Positions 1 to 7,365 of a stretch of 64,000 bases of DNA are shown one piece after another. Numbering within the stretch: position 1 is the stretch's first letter; every line of letters starts with the position of its first letter. The notes under the pieces are model-generated. The model was not told the origin of the DNA and made no database searches. It saw nothing but the letters and a program-made list of their open reading frames with translations. This stretch comes from Duganella guangzhouensis (lineage in GTDB: Bacteria; Pseudomonadota; Gammaproteobacteria; Burkholderiales; Burkholderiaceae_D). Made by a program: the position numbers and the translations under genes. The stretch is from assembly GCF_009674535.1 (NCBI RefSeq), contig NZ_WKJK01000015.1, positions 117,588 to 181,587 on the forward strand, given 5' to 3'.

Positions 1-117
1 ATCCCGTTGGCGTTGGACGTCGCCGTGCGCGATGGCCGTATTCAGCGTGGCCAGACCATCATGATGGAAGGCGTGGGTGGCGGGTTCACCTGGGGCGCCG
101 TTTTGGCAAAGTTTTAA
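1..117 (+). CDS. fabH: 3-oxoacyl-ACP synthase III, C-terminal end (partial)
   Basis: The first 38 codons, open at the left edge, end with VGGGFTWGAVLAKF and a TAA. This is the glycine-rich C-terminal strand typical of KAS III, the enzyme that condenses acetyl-CoA with malonyl-ACP to start fatty-acid synthesis. The active-site Cys-His-Asn residues lie upstream of the window. fabD follows after about 100 bases, the usual fabH-fabD-fabG-acpP-fabF order. The fragment is short, so the call rests on the terminal motif together with this gene order. Confidence 0.85.
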   Translation: MPLALDVAVRDGRIQRGQTIMMEGVGGGFTWGAVLAKF

Positions 118-217
118 GCTGAATTAGAATTAGAGTTCTAACGGGCTGCTGGTAGCGATGCTGTCATGATTCGATGATAGCTTTGCTGCCAATAAATAAT
201 AAGAGATGGATGAAGTC

Positions 218-1153
218 ATGACTAAATTTGCTTTTGTATTCCCAGGCCAAGGCTCGCAAGCGATTGCGATGCTGGACGGCTTCGCCGGCAATCCGGTGGT
301 GGCGCAGACGGTGGCTGAAGCCTCCGACGCGCTCGGCTTCGACCTCGGCAAGCTGATCGCCGAAGGCCCGAAAGAAGAGCTGGACCTGACCACCAACACC
401 CAGCCGGTAATGCTGACCGCTGGCGTGGCCGCTTACCGCGCGTGGATCGCCGCTGGTGGCGCCGTGCCGTCGGTGGTGGCCGGTCACAGCCTTGGCGAAT
501 ACTCGGCGCTGGTCGCCGCCGGCGTGATCGCCTTCAAGGACGCAGTACCGCTGGTGCGCTTCCGCGCCCAAGCCATGCAAGAAGCGGTGCCGGTCGGGCA
601 GGGCACCATGGCCGTGGTGCTGGGCCTGTCGGATGACGACGTGCGCGCCGCTTGCGCCGAAGCCGCCGCTGGCGGTGGCGTGGTCGAAGCGGTCAACTTC
701 AACGCGCCCGCGCAAGTGGTGATCGCCGGCGAAACCGCCGCCGTTGAGCGCGCGTGCGAAATCGCCAAGGGCAAGGGCGCCAAGCGCGCCATGCGTCTGC
801 CGGTGTCGGCGCCGTTCCACTCGTCGCTGCTGAAGCCGGCCTCGGATCGTCTGCGTGACTATCTGGCCGATATCGCCTTCGCGGCGCCGCAGATCCAGTT
901 GATCAACAACGTTGATGTCGCGGTGCTGAACGATCCAGCCGCGATCAAGGATGCGCTGGTGCGCCAGGCCGCAGCGCCGGTGCGCTGGGTCGAAACCGTG
1001 CAGAAAATCGCCGCCGATGGCATCACCAAGGTGGTTGAGTGTGGTCCGGGCAAGGTGCTGATGGGGCTGACCAAGCGTATCGACGGCAATCTGGTGGGCG
1101 ACGCGATCTACGATCAGGCCACGCTGGAACGCGTATTGAGCGAACTCAAATAA
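218..1153 (+). CDS. fabD: Malonyl-CoA:ACP transacylase FabD
   Basis: This cytoplasmic enzyme moves malonyl from CoA to ACP, supplying the extender unit for fatty-acid elongation. The protein begins MTKFAFVFPGQGSQ, the standard FabD N-terminus. It carries the nucleophile motif GHSLGE (Ser91) and the catalytic His201 in the APFHS motif. Its 311 residues match the family length. An in-frame ATG at 206 would add MDEV, but conserved sequence begins at 218 and the purine-rich AAGAGATGGA at 201-210 sits just ahead of it, so 218 is preferred. It lies between fabH and fabG and is probably co-transcribed with both. Confidence 0.95.
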   Translation: MTKFAFVFPGQGSQAIAMLDGFAGNPVVAQTVAEASDALGFDLGKLIAEGPKEELDLTTNTQPVMLTAGVAAYRAWIAAGGAVPSVVAGHSLGEYSALVAAGVIAFKDAVPLVRFRAQAMQEAVPVGQGTMAVVLGLSDDDVRAACAEAAAGGGVVEAVNFNAPAQVVIAGETAAVERACEIAKGKGAKRAMRLPVSAPFHSSLLKPASDRLRDYLADIAFAAPQIQLINNVDVAVLNDPAAIKDALVRQAAAPVRWVETVQKIAADGITKVVECGPGKVLMGLTKRIDGNLVGDAIYDQATLERVLSELK

Positions 1154-1201
1154 TCGTTTGCGGTTTCAGGCACACTCCGAATTTACTGTAGAAGGACTTA
1201 C

Positions 1202-1948
1202 ATGACTTTAGCAAATCAAGTCGCCCTGGTAACGGGCGCATCGCGCGGCATCGGCAAGGCGATTGCCCAGGAACTGGCGCGCCAGGGCGCGAAAGTGATC
1301 GGCACCGCCACCACCGAAGCCGGCGCGGAAGCGATTTCCGCTTACCTGGCCGAGATCGGCGCGGAAGCGGGCAAGGGCATGGTGCTGAACGTCACCAATG
1401 CCGAAGCCTGTGCCGCCATCATCGACGACATCAGCAAAACCTACGGCGCGGTTGGCATTCTGGTCAACAACGCCGGCATCACCCAGGACAATCTGGCGAT
1501 GCGCATGAAGGATGAAGAGTGGGATAACGTCATCGCCACCAACCTGAGCTCGGTTGGTCGTTTGTCGCGCGCCGTGCTGCGCGGCATGATGAAGGCCAAG
1601 GCCGGCCGCATCATCAACATCACCTCGGTGGTGGCCTCGTCCGGCAATCCGGGTCAGATCAACTACGCTGCCGCGAAAGCCGGCGTGGAAGGCATGACGC
1701 GCGCGCTGGCGCGTGAAATCGGCAGCCGCAACATCACCGTCAACAGCGTGGCGCCGGGCTTTATCGATACTGATATGACCAAGGCGCTGGGCGAAGATCA
1801 GCACGCCGCCTTGCTGACCCAGATTCCGCTGGCGCGCCTTGGCAAGCCGGAGGACATCGCCGCAGCGGTCGCCTTCCTGGCATCGCCGCAAGCCGCTTAT
1901 ATTACCGGTACCACCCTCCACGTGAACGGCGGTATGTATATGAACTGA
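1202..1948 (+). CDS. fabG: 3-oxoacyl-ACP reductase FabG
   Basis: This NADPH-dependent short-chain dehydrogenase performs the first reduction of the fatty-acid elongation cycle. The Rossmann motif GASRGIG lies at the N-terminus, NNAG occurs mid-protein, and the catalytic Tyr155 and Lys159 are in INYAAAKAG. The 248-residue length is typical. AGAAGGA just upstream is a strong ribosome-binding site for the ATG. The gene sits between fabD and acpP; the 143-base gap before acpP is long enough to hold a separate acpP promoter. Confidence 0.96.
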   Translation: MTLANQVALVTGASRGIGKAIAQELARQGAKVIGTATTEAGAEAISAYLAEIGAEAGKGMVLNVTNAEACAAIIDDISKTYGAVGILVNNAGITQDNLAMRMKDEEWDNVIATNLSSVGRLSRAVLRGMMKAKAGRIINITSVVASSGNPGQINYAAAKAGVEGMTRALAREIGSRNITVNSVAPGFIDTDMTKALGEDQHAALLTQIPLARLGKPEDIAAAVAFLASPQAAYITGTTLHVNGGMYMN

Positions 1949-2035
1949 TGCGAATAGGCTTAAAATAATAGCCGATTCAAATCTTTTACTAGTGATTTCA
2001 GTATATTTAGCAGCAGACACTGAAATTAGTTTTTC

Positions 2036-2063
2036 AGCGCGCAAACCTGATAAAATGCGCGCT
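2036..2063 (+). promoter_or_regulatory. acpP promoter region with inverted repeat around the -10
   Basis: The 8-base inverted repeat AGCGCGCA (2036-2043) / TGCGCGCT (2056-2063) brackets a TAAAAT hexamer at 2051-2056 that looks like a sigma-70 -10 element. The best -35 candidates (TTAGTT or AGTTTT, near 2026-2033) are poor. acpP commonly has its own strong promoter because ACP is abundant. Whether the repeat is an operator or an RNA hairpin cannot be told from sequence. Confidence 0.35.
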
Positions 2064-2091
2064 TTCCGTAACAAACAATTGGAGCCATAAC

Positions 2092-2331
2092 ATGTCGGAT
2101 ATCGAACAACGCGTTAAGAAAATCGTCGCTGAACAACTGGGCGTCGCCGAAGCAGACATCAAAACCGAATCGTCGTTCGTTGACGATCTGGGCGCTGACT
2201 CGCTGGACACCGTTGAACTGGTGATGGCCCTGGAAGACGAATTCGAAATGGAAATCCCTGACGAACAAGCAGAAAAAATCACCACCGTGCAGCAAGCGAT
2301 CGACTACGCTACCGCGCACGTCAAGGCGTAA
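2092..2331 (+). CDS. acpP: Acyl carrier protein
   Basis: This 79-residue acidic carrier holds growing acyl chains on a 4'-phosphopantetheine arm. The attachment residue is Ser37 in GADSLDTVELVMALE, the canonical ACP motif. The start ATG follows TTGGAGCC, a good ribosome-binding site. It lies between fabG and fabF in the usual cluster. AcpS, which modifies it, is encoded about 11.5 kb downstream. It is distinct from the carrier domains fused in the NRPS proteins at the right end of the window. Confidence 0.97.
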   Translation: MSDIEQRVKKIVAEQLGVAEADIKTESSFVDDLGADSLDTVELVMALEDEFEMEIPDEQAEKITTVQQAIDYATAHVKA

Positions 2332-2361
2332 TTTCTGCCCGATCGACTTTAGGAGAATCGC

Positions 2362-3603
2362 TTGAGTAAAAACCGTCGTGTTGTCATTACCGGCCTGGGC
2401 GCCGTAACCCCGATCGGCAATAACGTTGCCGATACCTGGGCTGCGGCTGTCGAGGGCAAATCCGGTATTGCCACCATCACCAAGTTTGACGCAACGGCTT
2501 TCAGTACCCGCTTTGCCGGCGAAGTCAAAGGCTTCAACATCGAAGACTACATCTCGGCCAAGGAAGCCCGCCATATGGATACGTTCATCCATTACGGCAT
2601 GGCTGCGGGGATTCAGGCTGTTAACGACTCTGGCCTGGTCGTCACCGAAGAGAACGCCGATCGTATTGGCGTGCTGGTCGGTTCCGGTATCGGTGGCCTG
2701 CCGATGATCGAAGAACAGAAGGAAGATTACGATAAGCGCGGTCCGCGCCGTATCTCGCCGTTCTTCGTGCCTGCCTCGATCATCAACATGATCTCGGGCA
2801 ACCTGTCGATCAAGTACGGCATGCGTGGTCCTAACCTGTCGATCGTTACGGCTTGCACCACCGGCCTGCACTGCATCGGCGCTGCCGCTCGTATGATCGA
2901 GTACGGCGATGCCGACGTGATGGTGGCCGGTGGCGCCGAATCGACCGTGTCGCCGCTGGGCCTGGGCGGTTTCGCCTCGGCCAAGGCACTGTCCGCGCGC
3001 AATGACGATCCGGCCACCGCGTCCCGCCCATGGGATACGGACCGTGACGGCTTCGTGCTGGGTGAAGGTGCCGGCGTGATGGTGCTCGAAGAGTACGAAC
3101 ACGCGAAAGCGCGCGGCGCCAAGATCTACGCGGAAGTGCTGGGCTTTGGCATGAGCGCCGATGCGTATCACATGACCTCGCCTCTGGAAGATGGTAGCGG
3201 TGGCAGCAAGTCGGCGCAAGCCGCCCTGCGCAACGCCGGCATCAACCCGGATCAGGTCCACTATGTGAACGCGCACGGCACCTCGACGCCGCAAGGCGAC
3301 GTGGCGGAAGTGCAGGGCATCAAGCGCACTTTCGGCGACTATGCGAAGAAGCTGGTGGTCAACTCGACCAAGTCGATGACTGGTCACCTGCTGGGTGGCG
3401 CGGGCGGTCTGGAGTCGGTGTTTACGGTACTGGCAGTGCACCATCAGGTGTCGCCGCCGACCATCAACATCTTCAACCAGGATCCGAACTGCGACCTGGA
3501 CTTCTGCGCCAATGTGGCCCGCGACATGAAGATCGATTACGCGTTGAAAAACTCGTTCGGCTTCGGTGGCACTAACGGCAGCCTGGTGTTCGCGAAAGTC
3601 TAA
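2362..3603 (+). CDS. fabF: 3-oxoacyl-ACP synthase II
   Basis: KAS II elongates acyl-ACP by condensation with malonyl-ACP. The catalytic triad is visible: Cys165 in VTACTTG, His305 in NAHGTSTP and His342 in MTGHLLGGAGG. The 413-residue length is standard. The start is a TTG preceded at good distance by AGGAGA (2351-2356); no in-frame ATG fits the conserved N-terminus SKNRRVVITGLG. It lies 30 bases after acpP and is probably co-transcribed with it. Confidence 0.96.
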   Translation: MSKNRRVVITGLGAVTPIGNNVADTWAAAVEGKSGIATITKFDATAFSTRFAGEVKGFNIEDYISAKEARHMDTFIHYGMAAGIQAVNDSGLVVTEENADRIGVLVGSGIGGLPMIEEQKEDYDKRGPRRISPFFVPASIINMISGNLSIKYGMRGPNLSIVTACTTGLHCIGAAARMIEYGDADVMVAGGAESTVSPLGLGGFASAKALSARNDDPATASRPWDTDRDGFVLGEGAGVMVLEEYEHAKARGAKIYAEVLGFGMSADAYHMTSPLEDGSGGSKSAQAALRNAGINPDQVHYVNAHGTSTPQGDVAEVQGIKRTFGDYAKKLVVNSTKSMTGHLLGGAGGLESVFTVLAVHHQVSPPTINIFNQDPNCDLDFCANVARDMKIDYALKNSFGFGGTNGSLVFAKV

Positions 3604-3615
3604 AAAGTTTGAACC

Positions 3616-3679
3616 AATTCTCGCCTCGCCCTGTCCAAACAAGGTGAGCGAGAATTCGGCGCCGGCACTCGCCGGCGCC
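3616..3679 (+). other. Two adjacent hairpins after fabF
   Basis: The gap after fabF holds two inverted repeats. The first pairs AATTCTCGC-(C)-TCGCC (3616-3630) with GGTGA-GCGAGAATT (3643-3656), a 14-bp stem with one bulge. The second is a perfect 9-bp stem, GGCGCCGGC/GCCGGCGCC, with a 4-base loop (3658-3679). Neither is followed by a T-tract, so they are not classic intrinsic terminators. They may stabilise the 3' end of the fab mRNA or mark a Rho-dependent end. Confidence 0.5.
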
Positions 3680-3758
3680 TGAATTGCCCGGCCTTGCGCC
3701 GGCGCTTCCAAGAAGTATCTCCCCCGATTTTATTGGTCCGTGTTTGTGGTGCTGCGTC

Positions 3759-4184
3759 ATGTCGATTGCGGTGTCCGTCATCGTTCGCCCCTCGCTGGCC
3801 TTGCGCGTCGCGCATGCCGGCCTGTGCTGTTGCGTGATGGCGTCCGCCGCCGTCTGCCCCGGCGTGGTGGCGCCGCTGTTGTGTCTGGTGATGGGCATGC
3901 TGGCCTGGTTGGTCGGACGCCCGCCCGCTATCGCGCGCCAGCTTGATATATCCGGTGTCGGCCGCGTGCGGCTGGCGGTATACCTGCACAACGGCAGCAC
4001 ATTGCGCTTGCTGGGCGGCTCGACATTGTGGCCGCGCCTGCTGCTGTTGCGCCTGGCGGATGACGCCGGCCGTGCGCAAGTGGTGCTGGTCTTGCCGGAC
4101 AGCGTGGCGCCCGCCCAGTGGCGCGCGCTGTCGCTGGCCTGCCGTGCCGTCGCGCGCACCGAAATAAACACGCCGGCAGTGTGA
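3759..4184 (+). CDS. YgfX-like small membrane protein
   Basis: A predicted 141-residue protein between fabF and rpoE. The N-terminal third holds two hydrophobic stretches (roughly residues 15-35 and 37-50), suggesting a membrane hairpin. The soluble remainder ends with LPDSVAPAQWRAL, resembling the C-terminal LPD-x-x-x-x-x-W/FRRL pattern of YgfX/CptA-family proteins, often found near rpoE or sdhE. An upstream ATG at 3684 would add 25 residues of low-complexity sequence. I chose MSIAVSVIVRPS because hydrophobic coding character begins there, but no strong ribosome-binding site decides it. The family assignment rests on topology and the C-terminal motif only. Confidence 0.6.
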   Translation: MSIAVSVIVRPSLALRVAHAGLCCCVMASAAVCPGVVAPLLCLVMGMLAWLVGRPPAIARQLDISGVGRVRLAVYLHNGSTLRLLGGSTLWPRLLLLRLADDAGRAQVVLVLPDSVAPAQWRALSLACRAVARTEINTPAV

Positions 4185-4210
4185 ACTTCTTGCAGCGGCC
4201 TAACTCTATA
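4184..4210 (+). promoter_or_regulatory. Candidate sigma-E promoter of rpoE
   Basis: GAACTT at 4184-4189 is followed after 16 bases by TCTAT at 4206-4210. This resembles the sigma-E consensus (GGAACTT, spacer 15-16, TCTRA-like). It would start an mRNA about 45 bases before the chosen rpoE start and fits the usual autoregulation of rpoE. The -10 is imperfect. Confidence 0.4.
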
Positions 4211-4263
4211 GCTTGATGGCTATACGAATCGGCTGTGCTGCAGGCCACCGAGGAAGAGCAGGA

Positions 4264-4866
4264 GTGACGACAGAACGCGAGTGCGACCAATTGCTGGTCG
4301 AGCGGGTCCGTGACGGCGACAAGCAGGCGTTTGATTTGCTGGTGGCGAAGTACCAACGCCGGCTGATGCGCTTGCTGTCGCGTATCGTGCACGACCCTAC
4401 CGAGGCGGAGGACGTGGTGCAGGAAACCTTTATCAAGGCATACCGGGCGTTGCGGCATTTCCGTGGCGATTCGGCTTTCTACACCTGGCTGTACCGCATC
4501 GGCATCAATACCGCCAAGAATTTTCTTGCCACGCAGGGGCGGCGCACGCCCACCTCCACCGATGCCGATGCGGAGCAGGCCGAAAGCTTTAACGATGGCG
4601 AGCATCTGCGCGACATCAACACGCCGGAGTCCATGCTGGCCAGCAAGCAGATAGCCCAGACCGTCAACGCGGCCATGGATGCCTTGCCGGTCGATCTGCG
4701 CACCGCCATTGCGTTGCGCGAGATCGAAGGGTTGAGCTATGAGGAAATTTCCGACATCATGGCCTGTCCCATCGGCACCGTCCGCAGCCGTATTTTCCGC
4801 GCCCGCGAAGTCATCGCTGAAAAATTGAAGCCTTTGCTGGACATGCCGGTTGACAAGCGCTGGTAA
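4264..4866 (+). CDS. rpoE: RNA polymerase sigma factor RpoE (sigma-E/AlgU)
   Basis: This group IV sigma factor directs the envelope-stress response. The sequence follows E. coli RpoE closely: LVERVRDGDKQAFDLLV, then the region 2 stretch AEDVVQETFIKAYRAL and RGDSAFYTWLYRI, and region 4 LSYEEISDIM plus PIGTVRSRIFRAR. With the GTG start at 4264 the protein is 200 residues, near the family norm, and AGGA/AGGAG precedes it. The in-frame ATG at 4213 would add 17 non-conserved residues. The rseA-like gene and mucD follow, as expected for a sigma-E operon. Confidence 0.95.
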   Translation: MTTERECDQLLVERVRDGDKQAFDLLVAKYQRRLMRLLSRIVHDPTEAEDVVQETFIKAYRALRHFRGDSAFYTWLYRIGINTAKNFLATQGRRTPTSTDADAEQAESFNDGEHLRDINTPESMLASKQIAQTVNAAMDALPVDLRTAIALREIEGLSYEEISDIMACPIGTVRSRIFRAREVIAEKLKPLLDMPVDKRW

Positions 4867-4938
4867 GGCGGGAATGATGGCAAGCATTGTTGGCGCTCGG
4901 AAAAAGAGCGGACTGGTTTTGACATGGCGGGATACGCG

Positions 4939-5223
4939 ATGGATACCCAAAAAAAACTGCGCGAACACATCTCGGCGCTGGCCGATGGTGAATTGCCGGA
5001 CGGCGAACGCGAGCTGGCCTTTGCCGCGCTGGCGACGCCGGAGGGGCAGGCCGCCTGGCGCGCCTACCATCTGAGTGGCGACGTGCTGCGCGCCACGCCC
5101 GGCGGCGGACTGAGCGATGGTTTCAGCGCCCGCTTGGCGGCGCGCCTGGCGCTCGAAGCGCCGCATGTGCCCACCCCGGCGCTGCCTCTTGAAGATCAAC
5201 CGTCCGCCATCATTTTGCCCTAA
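4939..5223 (+). CDS. Short RseA-like anti-sigma-E protein without membrane domain
   Basis: The protein (94 residues from MDTQKKLREHISALADGE) matches the cytoplasmic N-terminal domain of RseA/MucA, which binds and inhibits sigma-E: ADGEL near the start, then a W-x-x-YHL-x-GDVLR segment. Classical RseA continues with a transmembrane helix and a periplasmic domain cut by DegS. Here the frame stops after ALPLEDQPSAIILP with no hydrophobic helix, and the 134-base gap to mucD has no room for the missing domains. No rseB is present. Control by regulated membrane proteolysis therefore looks absent or altered. An ATG at 4924 is an alternative start; GGCGGGA favours 4939. Confidence 0.8.
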   Translation: MDTQKKLREHISALADGELPDGERELAFAALATPEGQAAWRAYHLSGDVLRATPGGGLSDGFSARLAARLALEAPHVPTPALPLEDQPSAIILP

Positions 5224-5357
5224 GCATTCCCCCTTTATAATTGTCCTGCACACTTGGCATAGCGACATTTCGCGTACCATGTGCTAGCCTCATGGCGCGC
5301 GTATGCCGCATCGCTGTGACGGCAAGGCGCTAAACTTTATAGAGATCGATACTGTCC

Positions 5358-6851
5358 ATGAAAAATAACACCTCTGCTGGTCGTAAAACTCTGTCCGCGC
5401 TGGTACTCGGCGCAAGTGTATGGATGTCGCTGGGGCTGACGCCCGCCACCGCAACCGCCGCCTCGGCGGTCACCGGCGCCGTGATCGGCTTGCCGGACTT
5501 TGCCGACCTGGTCGACCGCGTCGGTCCGGCCGTGGTGAATATCCGCACCACCGAGCGTCCCAAGCAAATCCAGCGCGGCCAGGGCGTGCCGGGCGATGAG
5601 GAAATGCAGGAATTCCTGCGCCGCTTCTTCGGTGGCAATGTGCCATCGCCCAACGGCCGCACGCCGCGCCGCCAGACCCCGTCCGATGAACCAGTCAATC
5701 GCGGCGTCGGTTCCGGCTTCATCCTGTCGGCCGATGGCTATGTGATGACCAACGCCCACGTGGTCGATGGCGCCGACGAGGTGTTCGTCACGCTGACCGA
5801 CAAGCGCGAATTCAAGGCCAAGGTGCTGGGCGCCGATGCGCGCACCGACGTCGCGGTGCTGAAGATCGATGACGACAAGCTGCCGTTCCTGACCTTGGGC
5901 GATTCGGACAAGATCCGCGCCGGTGAATGGGTGATCGCGATCGGCTCGCCGTTCAACCTGGAAAACACCGTCACCGCCGGCATTATCTCGGCCAAGGCGC
6001 GCGATACCGGTGAATACCTGCCGCTGATCCAGTCCGACGTGGCGGTCAACCCGGGTAACTCGGGCGGCCCGCTGATCAATATGCGCGGCGAGGTGATTGG
6101 CATTAACTCGCAGATCGCCACGCTGTCCGGCGGTTCCAACGGCATTTCGTTCGCGGTGCCGATCAACGAAGCGATCCGCGTGTCGGAGCAGCTGAAGAAA
6201 ACCGGCAAGGTGGCGCGCGGCCGCATCGGCGTGCAGATTGGCGAAGTCAGCAAAGAAGTGGCGGAGACGCTGGGCCTGAAGTCGGCGCAGGGCGCCGAGG
6301 TGTCGCTGGTGGAGCCGGGCGGTCCTGCCGACAAGGCTGGCGTCAAGGCGGGTGACATCATCCTGAAATTCAACGGCAAGGCGGTCAACCGCTCCAGCGA
6401 TCTGCCGCGTCTGGTGGGCGATACCGAGCTGAACTCGAAAGCGACCGTGACCGTGTGGCGCAAGGGCGCCGAGCTGACGCTGCCGGTGACGGTGGTGGAG
6501 CTGGACAACGACAAGGCCGCCAAGGGCGCCAAAGGCAAGGGCGGCAAGGCCGAGCCGGCGGAGCCGGCCAAGGCCAACGCGCTGGGTCTGAAGGTGGAAG
6601 ACCTGACTGCCGACCAGAAGAAAGAGCTGGGCGTCAGCGGCGGCGTGGTGGTAACCGATGTCGATGGCGTGTCCGAGAGTGCCGGGCTGGACGAGGGCGA
6701 CGTGCTGCTGCAACTGAATAACATCGAGATCAAGGATGCCAAGCAGTTCAACGCGGCTGTGGCCAAGCTGGATCCGAAGAAGCGTTCGGTGCTGCTGGTG
6801 CGTCGTGACGACACCACCCGCTTCATCTCGCTGCCGGCCACCGCCAAGTAA
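5358..6851 (+). CDS. mucD: Periplasmic Do-family serine protease (DegP/MucD)
   Basis: This trypsin-like periplasmic protease/chaperone degrades misfolded envelope proteins. An N-terminal signal peptide (residues about 1-35, ending near ATATAAS) is followed by the protease domain with His134 (TNAHVV), Asp164 (RTDVAVL) and Ser235 (GNSGGP). Two PDZ domains occupy roughly residues 280-375 and 405-490, joined by a Lys/Ala/Gly-rich linker. The 497-residue length is typical. It lies 134 bases after the anti-sigma gene and is a usual sigma-E target. degP and mucD are used interchangeably for such proteins. Confidence 0.94.
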   Translation: MKNNTSAGRKTLSALVLGASVWMSLGLTPATATAASAVTGAVIGLPDFADLVDRVGPAVVNIRTTERPKQIQRGQGVPGDEEMQEFLRRFFGGNVPSPNGRTPRRQTPSDEPVNRGVGSGFILSADGYVMTNAHVVDGADEVFVTLTDKREFKAKVLGADARTDVAVLKIDDDKLPFLTLGDSDKIRAGEWVIAIGSPFNLENTVTAGIISAKARDTGEYLPLIQSDVAVNPGNSGGPLINMRGEVIGINSQIATLSGGSNGISFAVPINEAIRVSEQLKKTGKVARGRIGVQIGEVSKEVAETLGLKSAQGAEVSLVEPGGPADKAGVKAGDIILKFNGKAVNRSSDLPRLVGDTELNSKATVTVWRKGAELTLPVTVVELDNDKAAKGAKGKGGKAEPAEPAKANALGLKVEDLTADQKKELGVSGGVVVTDVDGVSESAGLDEGDVLLQLNNIEIKDAKQFNAAVAKLDPKKRSVLLVRRDDTTRFISLPATAK

Positions 6852-6864
6852 ACGGCCGGCCGTC

Positions 6865-6884
6865 GCTCCGGCGAAAGCCGGAGC
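6865..6884 (+). repeat. Short palindromic element with GAAA loop
   Basis: GCTCCGGC and GCCGGAGC form a perfect 8-bp stem closed by a GAAA tetraloop, 14 bases after the mucD stop. No T-tract follows. The sequence resembles the dispersed intergenic palindromes (CCGGCGAAAGCCGG cores) common in beta- and gammaproteobacteria. I see only this copy in the window. It could stabilise the mucD mRNA 3' end. Confidence 0.5.
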
Positions 6885-6922
6885 CCATAGAACGCTTGCT
6901 CAGCATGAGGCGCCCCTCCCTG

Positions 6923-7171
6923 ATGCAATTTACACTTTACTCACGCGCTTATTGTCATTTATGCCACGAAATGCTGGACGCGCTACTGCGGCTGCAAACG
7001 CCACAGCAGCCGTTCAGCGTGGACGTGATCGACATCGACCTGGCCGGCGACCCCGACTTGCTGGCCCGTTACGACGAACTGGTGCCGGTTCTGTTCGCCG
7101 ATCTGGCGCAGCCCGAGCTGTGCCACTACTTCCTGGATGAAGCCAAAGTGCGCGAACTGCTGCAAAACTAG
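6923..7171 (+). CDS. Glutaredoxin-like thioredoxin-fold protein
   Basis: A predicted 82-residue protein starting MQFTLYSRAYCHLCHEM, with the redox CHLC motif at residues 11-14 and a following helix, as in the glutaredoxin-like DUF836 family often found beside lepA in betaproteobacteria. The cis-proline region is VPVLF, and the C-terminal helix is DEAKVRELL. An upstream ATG at 6896 would add nine residues not expected in this fold. Neither start has a strong ribosome-binding site. The family is poorly characterised; a thiol-disulfide role is inferred from fold and motif. Confidence 0.8.
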   Translation: MQFTLYSRAYCHLCHEMLDALLRLQTPQQPFSVDVIDIDLAGDPDLLARYDELVPVLFADLAQPELCHYFLDEAKVRELLQN

Positions 7172-7253
7172 GCAAAACTGCATTCTCCGCTGTATAAGTC
7201 GGGCTTTCCACTCTGAAATCCGGTAAAATGCCGGGGTATAGGATATGTCTTCA

Positions 7254-7297
7254 AGGCGCTCGCCAGGCAACTATGCCCGGCTCGGAGCGCTTTTTTT
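7254..7297 (+). terminator. Intrinsic terminator before lepA
   Basis: A nested stem pairs GGCGCTC (7255-7261) with the GAGCGC (7285-7290) side, with inner arms GCCAGGC and GCCCGGC around a short loop. Seven Ts follow directly (7291-7297). It would end transcription from the mucD/glutaredoxin side, or act as an attenuator in the lepA leader, since the lepA start is only about 70 bases downstream. Confidence 0.7.
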
Positions 7298-7365
7298 GTA
7301 TTGCGCGCAGGATGTGAATGCTGCGTGCGCCCCGTCGTGTCAAACCCGTTTTTGAATATTTGTTA

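Noticed and set aside
2026..3711. Long minus-strand open frame (561 codons) across acpP and fabF
   Set aside because: It is antisense to well-supported genes; its His/Arg/Gln-rich translation is the usual mirror of GC-rich coding sequence and has no recognisable domain.
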